DNA from: an uncultured Acidaminococcus sp.
GTDB taxonomy: Bacteria; Bacillota; Negativicutes; Acidaminococcales; Acidaminococcaceae
Reading direction: 5' to 3'
Assembly: GCA_900538365.1 (NCBI GenBank)
Contig: UPXT01000001.1
Coordinates: 1 to 64,000 of the forward strand
Length of the DNA: 64,000 nucleotides
The notes under the pieces: model-generated
The model's database searches: none
The model's input: the letters and a program-made list of their open reading frames with translations, nothing else
What the model was told of the DNA's origin: nothing
In this document: positions 26,226 through 33,828 of the stretch, piece by piece
Layout of the letters: each line of letters opens with the position of its first letter
Numbering within the stretch: position 1 is the stretch's first letter
Position numbers and translations under genes: made by a program

Positions 26226-27920
26226 ATGAGTGACAAAGAAGAATTGCGTTACAAGGACGAGCGAAGCGGTATCCTTGTCAATGGAGTGGGGCGCAGCGGA
26301 AACCGGGCACTGCTTTACAGCATGGGTCTCGAGGAAGATGATTTCCGCAAACCCATGATCGGGATTGCCAACTCCTTCAGTGAACTCGTCCCTGGCCACA
26401 TCCATCTCCGTGAATTGGCCCGGGATGTAAGTGATGGTATCCTTGAAGGCGGCGGGATTCCCCGTGAATTCGATACCATTGCCCTTTGCGATGGCCTCTG
26501 CCAAGGCCACTGCGGCATGCGCTACTCCCTGCCGAGCCGTGAGATCATTGCTGACTCCGTAGAAGCCGTTGTCGAAGGCAACCAGCTTGACGGTGTCGTT
26601 CTCATCGCCAGCTGCGACAAGATTGTACCGGGGATGATGATGGCGGCAGCCCGCTTGTCCATCCCGGCTATTGTCGTAACGGGCGGCCCTATGATTGCCG
26701 GTAAATTGAATGGCAGGACCAATATCTGCCTGAGCAACCTGCGCGAATTTGTCGGTGAATATCAGGTTGGCAAGATGACCTATGATGAACTGCGTAAGAT
26801 GGAAATGGCATCGCTTCCGACGGTGGGTTCCTGCTCCATGTTCGGAACGGCCAATACCATGAGTGCCTTGGCCGAAGTCCTGGGTCTCACCCTGCCCTTT
26901 ATGGGTACTTGTCCGGCTGTCGCGTCGGAAAAACGGCGCCTTGCCCGTGCCAGCGGCAAACGCATCGTAAAGATGGTCAAAGAAGGCCTTTCCACGGATA
27001 AAATCCTGACCAAAGAAGCTTTCCTCAATGGCATCAAGGCCGTCATGGCCCTTGGCGCTTCTACAAACTCCGTCCTGCACCTGATGGCCATTTCCCATGA
27101 AGCCCATGCGGACATCACCCTTGATGATTTTGACCGGATCAGCCGGCAGGTGCCCTATCTGTGCAACCTGCGTCCGTCCGGCGCCTATGCTGTGGATGTG
27201 CTCCATGATAACGGCGGTATTCCTGCCGTCCTAAAGGCCATCCAAGATAAGATTGATGACTCCCAGATCACGGTCACGGGTCACTCTATCAAGGAAGTGC
27301 TGGAAGCCCAGCCCCTTGTGGAAAATGATGTCATTTATCCTCGGTCGGCACCGAAAAACAAGCAGGGCGGCATTGCTATCCTCCATGGCAACCTGGCTCC
27401 TGATGGCGCTGTCGTCAAGGCCAGCGGTGTCAAACCGTCCATGCACCAGTTTACGGGCAAGGCTCGCGTCTTTAACAGCATGGAAGACTCCATTACAGCC
27501 ATTGAAAACGGCGAAATCCATGCTGGCGAAGTCATTGTCCTGCGCTATGAAGGCCCGAAAGGCGGCCCTGGCATGCGGGAAATGTTCCTTGTCACGGCCC
27601 TTCTTGTAGGACGCGGCATGGATGAAAGCACGGCCCTTATTACGGACGGGCGTTTTTCCGGTTCGACCCGTGGACCCTGCATTGGACACATTTCTCCGGA
27701 AGCGGCTGCTGGCGGTCCAATTGGCCTTATTGAAGACGGCGATATCATCCACATCGATATCCCGAACCGCTCACTGACCGTGGATCTTTCTGATGAGGAA
27801 CTGGCCGAGCGACGCAAACATTTCAAACCTGTTGTGAAGGCAACGTCTCCGCTCCTTAAGAAGTACTCAGCCCTTGTATCTTCCGCGGATAAAGGCGCCA
27901 TTCTCCACACCCATGATTGA
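26226..27920 (+). CDS. IlvD/Edd family dehydratase, possibly acting on a sugar acid
   Basis: FeS-dependent dehydratases of this family turn 2,3-dihydroxy acids into 2-oxo-3-deoxy acids. The 564-residue protein has [13 protein letters not shown], cluster-ligand motifs ASCDK (Cys130) and [12 protein letters not shown] (Cys203), and [10 protein letters not shown] near the end, with full domain length. The set resembles E. coli-type IlvD, while the MFGTANTM region is reminiscent of sugar-acid dehydratases. It stands next to the Kor complex and downstream of gudD, not beside other ilv genes. Branched-chain amino-acid synthesis (IlvD) is the conservative alternative; dehydration of 5-dehydro-4-deoxyglucarate is the contextual proposal. 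Confidence 0.8.
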   Translation: MSDKEELRYKDERSGILVNGVGRSGNRALLYSMGLEEDDFRKPMIGIANSFSELVPGHIHLRELARDVSDGILEGGGIPREFDTIALCDGLCQGHCGMRYSLPSREIIADSVEAVVEGNQLDGVVLIASCDKIVPGMMMAAARLSIPAIVVTGGPMIAGKLNGRTNICLSNLREFVGEYQVGKMTYDELRKMEMASLPTVGSCSMFGTANTMSALAEVLGLTLPFMGTCPAVASEKRRLARASGKRIVKMVKEGLSTDKILTKEAFLNGIKAVMALGASTNSVLHLMAISHEAHADITLDDFDRISRQVPYLCNLRPSGAYAVDVLHDNGGIPAVLKAIQDKIDDSQITVTGHSIKEVLEAQPLVENDVIYPRSAPKNKQGGIAILHGNLAPDGAVVKASGVKPSMHQFTGKARVFNSMEDSITAIENGEIHAGEVIVLRYEGPKGGPGMREMFLVTALLVGRGMDESTALITDGRFSGSTRGPCIGHISPEAAAGGPIGLIEDGDIIHIDIPNRSLTVDLSDEELAERRKHFKPVVKATSPLLKKYSALVSSADKGAILHTHD

Positions 27921-27927
27921 TTTTGAT

Positions 27928-27971
27928 AAGGGACTTTCCTTGCGGCCTATGGTACAATAGGGGAGTCCCTT
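27928..27971. promoter_or_regulatory. Inverted repeat spanning a promoter-like -10 before the VOC gene
   Basis: AAGGGACT (27928-27935) and AGTCCCTT (27964-27971) are perfect complements and can extend with one mismatch. A TACAAT box (27953-27958) sits between them. No good -35 is visible. It may be an operator or an mRNA leader structure. Confidence 0.4.
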
Positions 27972-28020
27972 GTCATAAGAAGGCCCAATGACTATGCTCA
28001 AATGAGGAGGTATGCCCACC

Positions 28021-28368
28021 ATGGCAGTAACCTATCGACTGAAACATGTTGGCATCAATTGTGAAAATGAGGCCGAGGCCAAAAAGCTTGTCAGCCTTTT
28101 GTGCCATCTCTTCAACATGGAAACGGGTCACGAAAATGATACCCATACCTTTGTTTCCACGGCTTTTGAAGTGATGAAGCATAACAAGATCGGAAAGCAC
28201 GGGCACATTGCTCTCCAGACCAATGATGTCGAGGCGGCCATGAAAGACCTCGCCTCCAAAGGCATCACCTTCAAAGAAAATACCATTCGAAGAAATGAAG
28301 AAGGAAAGATTACTTTTATCTACCTTGATGGTGATATTGCAGGATTTTCCTTCCATCTGACGGTCTAA
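28021..28368 (+). CDS. VOC-superfamily protein resembling the domain fused to KDPG/KHG aldolases
   Basis: A 115-residue single-domain glyoxalase-fold protein. The pattern from LKHVGINCENEAEAKKLV, through FEVMKHNKIGKHGHIALQTN, to YLDGDIAGFSFHLTV strongly recalls, from memory, the C-terminal VOC domain attached to some Firmicute 2-dehydro-3-deoxyphosphogluconate / 4-hydroxy-2-oxoglutarate aldolases. Here it is free-standing and no aldolase is encoded nearby. ATG 28021 is preferred over ATG 28012, which is only two bases from the GAGGAGG site. It may bind or process a 2-oxo sugar acid; catalytic activity is not established. Confidence 0.7.
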   Translation: MAVTYRLKHVGINCENEAEAKKLVSLLCHLFNMETGHENDTHTFVSTAFEVMKHNKIGKHGHIALQTNDVEAAMKDLASKGITFKENTIRRNEEGKITFIYLDGDIAGFSFHLTV

Positions 28369-28413
28369 GCCATCCCCCTCTTATCCTTGGACCGTCTGAA
28401 ACCCTTCTTTACA

Positions 28414-28447
28414 CGCAACTCTAGGCAGCATGCTGTCTAGAGTTGCG
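28414..28447. repeat. 34-bp near-perfect palindrome without T-run
   Basis: CGCAACTCTAG (28414-28424) and CTAGAGTTGCG (28437-28447) are perfect complements, and the centre CAGCATGCTG is itself palindromic; only one pair (28425/28436, G-T) is not Watson-Crick. Neither strand has a following T-run, so it is not an ordinary terminator. It lies 33 bases before the nitroreductase start codon. Confidence 0.7.
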
Positions 28448-28479
28448 GCGTATCTGGGAAAAGCAAAAAGGAGACCTTG

Positions 28480-28974
28480 ATGGACATATTTGAGAGTCGG
28501 ACCAGTGTCCGGGCATTTACGGATGAACCTGTGGCCAAAAGTCAGGTGATGGCACTTCTTCGCGCCGCCATGCTGGCGCCTTCGGCGTGCAACCAGCAGC
28601 CTTGGCGGTTTTACGTCATTTATGACAAAAAACTTCAACAGGCGCTTTGTGATACCAGCCCCTACGCGGCATTTGGCGCAAAGGCCCCGGTCCTTATTGT
28701 CATCACCTATGTGACTGACTGCATCGTTTCTGAATTTGCCCCCATCGATGCCTCCTGTGCCGCGGAAAACCTCTGGCTCAAGACGGCAGAACTGGGGCTT
28801 GGCGGAACATTGATGGGCGTTTATCCAAGACGCGAGCGGGCCCTTGCCGTAAAAAAGCTCCTTGGCCTTCCTGTTAAGGAAGAGGCCTTTGCCCTTTTTG
28901 CTTTGGGGCACCCTCAAAAGACGCGGAATGCCGAAGACCGTTGGCACCCTGAATGGATCCATGAAAGAAGGTAA
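28480..28974 (+). CDS. Nitroreductase-family FMN oxidoreductase
   Basis: A short nitroreductase-fold flavoprotein of 164 residues, typically an FMN-dependent NAD(P)H oxidoreductase in anaerobes. It shows the N-terminal FMN-binding ESRTSVRAFTDEPV, the LAPSACNQQPWRFYVI segment and the C-terminal GLGGTLMGVYPR and FALFALGHP. ATG 28480 follows AAAAGGAG; a TTG three bases earlier is in frame but less likely. It is followed, 26 bases later, by the CoA-transferase-like gene and may share its transcript. The electron acceptor cannot be inferred. Confidence 0.85.
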   Translation: MDIFESRTSVRAFTDEPVAKSQVMALLRAAMLAPSACNQQPWRFYVIYDKKLQQALCDTSPYAAFGAKAPVLIVITYVTDCIVSEFAPIDASCAAENLWLKTAELGLGGTLMGVYPRRERALAVKKLLGLPVKEEAFALFALGHPQKTRNAEDRWHPEWIHERR

Positions 28975-29000
28975 ATTCATTTCCTGAAAGGAGTATCGTT

Positions 29001-30320
29001 ATGCTTGAAAAATATCTCAATAAAGTTGTGACCGCTGACAAAGCGGCAGAAGCCATTAAAAGCGGCGACTGGGTTGATTTTGGTTTTGGCTCCGGCTTCC
29101 CGGAACTGATGGATGCCGCCCTTGCTAAAAGAAAGGGGACCGTAACGGATGTCAAGATCCGCGGCGGCCTTGTCTACCGTCCATCCATTGCCGTTGTCGA
29201 ATGCGACCCCAACCATGAAAGCTTCGACTATTACAGCTGGCATTTGGGAAACGCGGAACGCAAGTACTTTTCGGCTGGACAGATCCATTTTGCTCCCATG
29301 CTGCTTCGCCTTTTGCCGCAGATGTACCGTGAATACCTAACCGTTGACGTCGCCTGCATTCCGGTCTCCAGACCTGATGAAAATGGCTGCTGCGGATTGG
29401 GCCTTGCCAGCTATGCCTGGAAGACCATCATGAAAAAAGCCCGGACCGTCATATTTGAAATCAATGAACACATGCCGACTCTTCAGGGTGTGGATGGTTC
29501 TCACCGCGTGAGCCTTGACGACGCTGATTTCATCGTCGAAGGGGAACACGCACCGCTTGCTGCCAACAAGTACCGTACACCGTCGGAAGCGGACATCAAG
29601 ATTGCTGAATATGTCGTCAATGAAATCCCCAATGGCGCCACCTTGTCCCTTGGTGTGGGGACCGTTCCCTTTACCATTGCCGAAATGCTCGCAAAATCCG
29701 ATAAGGAAGATCTGGGCTGCCATACGGGGACCATCAGCGATGCCTTCCTGATGCTCTATCAAGCTGGAAAACTGACGGGCCGCAGGAAGGAAATCAATAC
29801 CGGTCTTGCCGCATGGAACCTTGCAAGCGGCAGTGCAGAACTTTATCAGTGGCTGAACGATCGCCCGGATCTGTTCTATCCTGCCGATGTGGATTATATC
29901 CACAATCCGCGCAACATGGAAAAACTGTCGAACTTCATCAGTATCAACGGCGGTGTCCAGCTTGATCTCATGGGACAGGAAAATGCTGAATCCGTCGGGA
30001 CCCGTCAGCTTTCCGGTACGGGCGGCCAGCTGGACTTCCTAGAAGGGGCTTTCCTCTCCCCTGGCGGGGCGGGTTACATCTGCATCAATGCGGCCCGCAA
30101 GGATAAGAAAGGGCAGCTTCACTCCAATATCCTTGCTGCCATTCCTGGTGGAAGTACTATTTCCGCACCGCGCGGCCTCATCCAAAATGTCGCCACCGAA
30201 TACGGCGTGGCCCATCTCACAGGTCTTACCTTGAAAGAAAGGGCCTATGCCATGATTTCCGTCGCCCATCCAGCCTTTAGGGAAGAACTGAAGGCCTATG
30301 CCGACGCAACCTTTAACTAA
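29001..30320 (+). CDS. Acetyl-CoA hydrolase/transferase family protein lacking the usual catalytic Glu
   Basis: Family I-type CoA transferases of this group (4-hydroxybutyrate or butyryl-CoA:acetate transferases) move CoA between carboxylates through a glutamyl thioester. The 439-residue protein has the full two-domain length, LGVGTVPFTIAEML, and the CoA-site GTGGQLDFLEGAFLSPGG. However, where relatives have HTE with the active-site Glu, this protein reads HTG (Gly243, in DLGCHTGTISDAF). If the alignment is right, classical transferase chemistry is impossible. It may be a hydrolase of altered mechanism, a non-catalytic partner, or use another residue. Clear intrinsic terminator follows. Confidence 0.82.
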   Translation: MLEKYLNKVVTADKAAEAIKSGDWVDFGFGSGFPELMDAALAKRKGTVTDVKIRGGLVYRPSIAVVECDPNHESFDYYSWHLGNAERKYFSAGQIHFAPMLLRLLPQMYREYLTVDVACIPVSRPDENGCCGLGLASYAWKTIMKKARTVIFEINEHMPTLQGVDGSHRVSLDDADFIVEGEHAPLAANKYRTPSEADIKIAEYVVNEIPNGATLSLGVGTVPFTIAEMLAKSDKEDLGCHTGTISDAFLMLYQAGKLTGRRKEINTGLAAWNLASGSAELYQWLNDRPDLFYPADVDYIHNPRNMEKLSNFISINGGVQLDLMGQENAESVGTRQLSGTGGQLDFLEGAFLSPGGAGYICINAARKDKKGQLHSNILAAIPGGSTISAPRGLIQNVATEYGVAHLTGLTLKERAYAMISVAHPAFREELKAYADATFN

Positions 30321-30337
30321 GTCATAGGACAAGATCA

Positions 30338-30382
30338 AAGGCCATGAAGAAAGGCGCAGCTTCTTTCTTCATGGCTTTCTTT
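30338..30382 (+). terminator. Intrinsic terminator after the CoA-transferase-like gene
   Basis: CCATGAAGAAAG (30342-30353) pairs with CTTTCTTCATGG (30363-30374) and the stem extends outward; CTTTCTTT follows. Confidence 0.85.
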
Positions 30383-30527
30383 ATCGTTGTGCCTTTTTTC
30401 GTTGAGAAGACTATGGGGGAACGTCAGGCCGCCCATGAAGTCAGCTGAGCTCAATGGAAGTTGGACGCTCCCCGCCTTATTTAGCAGCGTATACCTTTTA
30501 TGTATGACGCGGTCTGCAGAATAGGTA

Positions 30528-30557
30528 TTGGAAGGAGGGGACCGTTTTCGATATACT
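30528..30557 (+). promoter_or_regulatory. Promoter of the iron-sulfur flavoprotein-like gene
   Basis: TTGGAA (30528-30533), an 18-base spacer and TATACT (30552-30557), ending 36 bases before the start codon. Confidence 0.6.
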
Positions 30558-30592
30558 GAAAAGAAAGAAAAGAAGAAAAGAGGCACGCCCTT

Positions 30593-31219
30593 ATGACGAA
30601 AAAAGTCCTGATCATCTCAAGTTCCCTTCGCAAGGGAGGAAATTCTGAAAAGCTTTGTGACGCCTTTCAAAAAGGTGCGGAAGAAGCAGGCTGCGAGGTG
30701 AAAAAAGTGAGCCTTGCCGGAAAGCAACTGGCATTTTGCCAAGGCTGTCTTTCCTGTCAGGAAACGCAGCACTGCGTCCTTCATGACGACGCAGAAGCCA
30801 TTACGGCAGAAATGAAAGAAAGCCAAGTGATTGTCTTTGCTTCCCCTGTCTACTACTATGGCCTGACAGGTCAGCTAAAGACCCTTCTTGATCGGGCCAA
30901 TCCGCTATATCCGTCAGATTACAAGTTCCGAGACATTTATTTTCTTTCAAGCGCCGCGGAAGATGAAGCAAAAACACCGTCGAGATCCATCACAGGTCTG
31001 GAAGGCTGGATTGAATGTTACCCCAAAGCAAGCCTTAAAGGCACGGTCTTTGCGGGCGGCGTAACGCGCGTCGGCGACATCAAAGGTCATCCGGCCCTAA
31101 AAAAGCTTATGATATGGGCCGTTCCCTTGGTGAATGAAGGGGCCGCGAAGAAGGAAATAAAGGAAGGCGCTATCCCTATTTTGACTGGGAGCAAGAATCG
31201 CTCCGTTTATCCACTATGA
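30593..31219 (+). CDS. NADPH-dependent FMN reductase-like flavoprotein with a four-Cys motif
   Basis: A flavodoxin-fold protein of 208 residues. The FMN phosphate loop is SSSLRKGGNSEKL (10-22) and the isoalloxazine side SPVYYYGLTGQLKTLLDR. Between them is C-x2-C-x2-C-x5-C (Cys49, 52, 55, 61), the compact cluster motif known from archaeal iron-sulfur flavoproteins and common in anaerobic relatives, so a 4Fe-4S cluster is likely. The ribosome site is weak (AGAGG). Its last ten codons (GSKNRSVYPL) are encoded by a copy of the GGAGC palindromic repeat, which may have altered the natural C terminus. Confidence 0.82.
   Translation: MTKKVLIISSSLRKGGNSEKLCDAFQKGAEEAGCEVKKVSLAGKQLAFCQGCLSCQETQHCVLHDDAEAITAEMKESQVIVFASPVYYYGLTGQLKTLLDRANPLYPSDYKFRDIYFLSSAAEDEAKTPSRSITGLEGWIECYPKASLKGTVFAGGVTRVGDIKGHPALKKLMIWAVPLVNEGAAKKEIKEGAIPILTGSKNRSVYPL
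31187..31205 (+). repeat. Copy A of a small GGAGC...GCTCC palindromic repeat
   Basis: GGAGC (31188-31192), seven-base AAGAATC, GCTCC (31200-31204). It is closely related to copies at 33263-33281 and, inverted, 44777-44795. This copy overlaps the 3' end of the flavoprotein gene. Confidence 0.65.
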
Positions 31220-31824
31220 GGCAGCCTCGGTGCGATATTCCTTATTTTATGGATGCAAGGAAGGCATGACGCTTCGTACGATATTTTGTTGCTGGTTGGG
31301 GGAAACCCTTACGTCTGGGCGCTTGCCTTCCTGACCCCTTGCCTTCACCTTCCGTGCCCTTTTGCTTCTTTCTAAGGCGGGCTTGGGCGAATCGCCTCGC
31401 TGACCGCTCGCAAGGAAACGGCGCACTGTTTATCATCCACCACCAAAACCGGGTCATTTTATTGATAAATGCTTGTTGAAATTTCCCCGTTTCGGTTCCC
31501 CCGCCTTGGCAAAGACGAATCGATGCTGCGCATCGAGTTTTAAGGGTAAACACAAACTCGTATCGTTCTGGATGCTGTCATGATCTTTATATAAAAAGTC
31601 AGTTTCTGCAGGATCCAAATAAAAATGAAGCGCCCTAAACTGAGCCTGCGCTTACGTTTGGTTTAGGACTTTTCTTACGTTCTTATGCGTTTCAAGTCTT
31701 TTTCCTTTGTGTTTCACAGCTCACAGCCCCTTTAGGGGCGCGATTTACGCGCCAGCTGACAATCATCGCGTTCTTCATGCTCCTTTCACTTCATTGCCCT
31801 ATGATTGGCCCTGAGGTGATAGCC
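31220..31824. other. Gene-free stretch of about 600 bases upstream of the beta-helix gene
   Basis: No convincing gene is seen; a 103-codon frame on the minus strand (31242-31553) has no recognisable features and poor composition. The region holds several small inverted repeats: CCTAAAC/GTTTAGG at 31634-31667 followed by ACTTTTCTT (a weak terminator), GCGCG/CGCGC near 31740-31752 and CGATG/CATCG near 31522-31534. It may be decayed coding DNA or an untranslated regulatory region. Confidence 0.5.
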
Positions 31825-33207
31825 ATGAAAAAAATGACAGCGGCCGTATTGGCGGCCTTTCTCATGAGTCCTCTAGGGACATCTTTTTATACTGAGTGCG
31901 AAGCTGAAAGTGCGGACCTGCGTGCTTCTATCGCTTCTTTTCAGATGCTGACTCCTGGTCCTCCGCCAGATGGAATGCCCCCGCAAGGGGAAATAGGCGG
32001 CTTCAATCCACCGCAAACGGTGATGCAGGGAACTGCGAAGGTGACCGTAACTAAGGCACAAACCCTTACGGAAAAGACCTATACCTCCACAGGGAGCAAT
32101 GAAAATGCCCTGCGCGTCAAAGGTGCTGCGGTCACGCTAAAAAGCAGCAAAATCGAAAAAATGGGCGGCACTTCGTCTTCCACGGAAGGTGGCGACTTCT
32201 ACGGCATGAATGCAGCTGTTTTGGCAACGGATGGGGCAGCGCTTACTGTGGAAGATACAGCCATTACGTCAAACGCACCCAATGGCAACGCCCTTTTTAG
32301 CTACGGCAAAGGTACGAAAGTATCGGCACAAAATGTCACCATCCATACGCTGGGACGCAATTCCGGCGGTCTTCAGACGACGGGCGGCGCCAGCATGAAA
32401 GCCGTTGACGTAAAGGTCTTGACAGAAGGAGATTCCGCCGCGGCCATTCGTTCCGACCGAGGCGGCGGTACGGTCCGCGTTACAGGAGGCGTCTTTGAAA
32501 CAGCGGGGCTTGGCTCTCCTGCGATTTACTCCACCGCCGACATCGCTGTTTCGGGCGCCAAGCTGTCGGCAGCCCATTCTGAAGGCGCTGTCATTGAAGG
32601 AAAAAACAGCATTAAACTGACGGACTGCGACCTCGAAGGCGCCATGGATAAGATGCGGACCATGGGTCCTACGACGATACAGGAAGAAAACACCCAAGCC
32701 GTCATGATCTACCAATCCATGAGCGGAGATGCCGAAGAAGGCACCAGTTCTTTTGCTATGCAAGGCGGCTCCCTTAAGGCTCATGAGGGAGATGTCCTCT
32801 ACATAACGAATACAAAGTGTACCGTTGATTTGGAAAATGTAACGATCAGTCAGGACGATACCTCAAAGGCGCTCTTCCGCGTTACCGGAAACAGTGCCAT
32901 AAGAGGGTGGGGGACAGCTGGCGCCAATGGAGGAGAGGCCGTGATTCACGCGAAGGACCAGACCCTTTCCGGACGGATTGTGACCGATACCATTTCCAAA
33001 CTGGATCTCACCTTGGGGGCAGGAAGCACCTTTACGGGTTCGACCCAAATTGAAGAAAATCGTGCGGCGTCAAAAGCGGACGGCACTCTTTCTGTGACCG
33101 TTGAAAAAGGTGCCGTGTGGGACCTGACAGAAGACTCTGTTGTGACGCATCTTGTCAATCACGGAACCATCCATAAAAACGGCCATACCTTGACCGTTAA
33201 GGCGTGA
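31825..33207 (+). CDS. Secreted right-handed beta-helix protein
   Basis: A 460-residue exported protein of unknown function. A signal peptide (MKKMTAAVLAAFLMSPLGTS) is followed by a Pro-rich linker near residue 45 (PGPPPDGMPPQGE). From about residue 75, short alternating Val/Ala/Thr/Gly rungs such as NALRVKGAAVTLKSSKIEKM and GTVRVTGGVFETAGLGS repeat in the way of parallel beta-helix surface proteins. The C terminus has SKLDLTLGAGSTFTG and VWDLTEDSVVTHLVNHGTI, features seen in similar Firmicute surface proteins. No anchor motif is visible. TGAGGTGA supports ATG 31825. It lies between two gene-free stretches. Confidence 0.75.
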   Translation: MKKMTAAVLAAFLMSPLGTSFYTECEAESADLRASIASFQMLTPGPPPDGMPPQGEIGGFNPPQTVMQGTAKVTVTKAQTLTEKTYTSTGSNENALRVKGAAVTLKSSKIEKMGGTSSSTEGGDFYGMNAAVLATDGAALTVEDTAITSNAPNGNALFSYGKGTKVSAQNVTIHTLGRNSGGLQTTGGASMKAVDVKVLTEGDSAAAIRSDRGGGTVRVTGGVFETAGLGSPAIYSTADIAVSGAKLSAAHSEGAVIEGKNSIKLTDCDLEGAMDKMRTMGPTTIQEENTQAVMIYQSMSGDAEEGTSSFAMQGGSLKAHEGDVLYITNTKCTVDLENVTISQDDTSKALFRVTGNSAIRGWGTAGANGGEAVIHAKDQTLSGRIVTDTISKLDLTLGAGSTFTGSTQIEENRAASKADGTLSVTVEKGAVWDLTEDSVVTHLVNHGTIHKNGHTLTVKA

Positions 33208-33262
33208 AAGTGATAGGGGAGTGATGCGAAAGGCCGGCGCCACCCTCCTTTCTTTTTTTACT

Positions 33263-33281
33263 CGGAGCAAAAATTGCTCCG
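33263..33281 (+). repeat. Copy B of the GGAGC palindromic repeat
   Basis: CGGAGC, AAAAATT, GCTCCG, followed by CTTC. Over 23 bases it differs from the inverted copy at 44777-44795 at two positions only. Confidence 0.7.
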
Positions 33282-33767
33282 CTTCGATGCAGTTACGTGC
33301 CCTCCTTGCTTGGGAAAGATTCTTTTAAGCGCAAGAAGGGCAAGACGATTCGAAAAAAGTCACGTACCACAATCTCATTTCTAAGACGTCCGAAAAAATA
33401 GAGCCCTTGGGGGGCCGCTCCTAGGAATTGTTTCGGATGACAGAAGACCTCTTTTTCGCCTGCGATCCATATTGCTCCATCTGAGCTGTCAAACGCGGCA
33501 GGCTTCCTAGTAGTACCGGCCTCTGGCCGCAAGGAAACTCACGCGTCGCCGATTTGTTTTTGGCGGCGCCGCTTCGGAGAACCTTCGCGCAACAGCTCCC
33601 GCGTCGCTGCGCTAGCAGATTGCTGGCGTCTCAGGTCCGACGTCGTCAGCCTGCTTTGCGTTTTTCCCCACATCACAGCAGCAAAGTCTGTGCGTTAGCT
33701 TGCAATCCGCCTTAACTAGCCGCCCTAGGCTCCATCACCCGATTTTTCATCCAATTTACCCTACAAA

Positions 33768-33796
33768 TTGTTTACAAAAAAATCACACAATATGAT
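33768..33796 (+). promoter_or_regulatory. Promoter of the MATE transporter gene
   Basis: TTGTTT (33768-33773), a 17-base spacer and TATGAT (33791-33796), 32 bases before the start codon. Confidence 0.6.
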
Positions 33797-33828
33797 AAAA
33801 TAGGGAAACCATTGGAGCTTGGAGGAAC

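Larger units (their letters stand above)
33208..33828. other. Gene-free stretch of about 620 bases downstream of the beta-helix gene
   Basis: No coding frame with recognisable features is present. It contains repeat copy B (33263-33281), GC-rich short inverted repeats around 33540-33640 (for example TCGCC/GGCGG) and, at its end, the promoter of the MATE gene. Base composition differs from neighbouring coding DNA. A T-run at 33251-33259 just after the gene is not preceded by a strong stem. Confidence 0.5.

Noticed and set aside
28414..28447. Palindrome considered as an intrinsic terminator of the VOC gene
   Set aside because: No T-run follows on either strand.
31242..31553. Possible 103-codon gene on the minus strand in the gene-free stretch
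   Set aside because: No ribosome site, composition unlike real genes, no motif; more likely non-coding.
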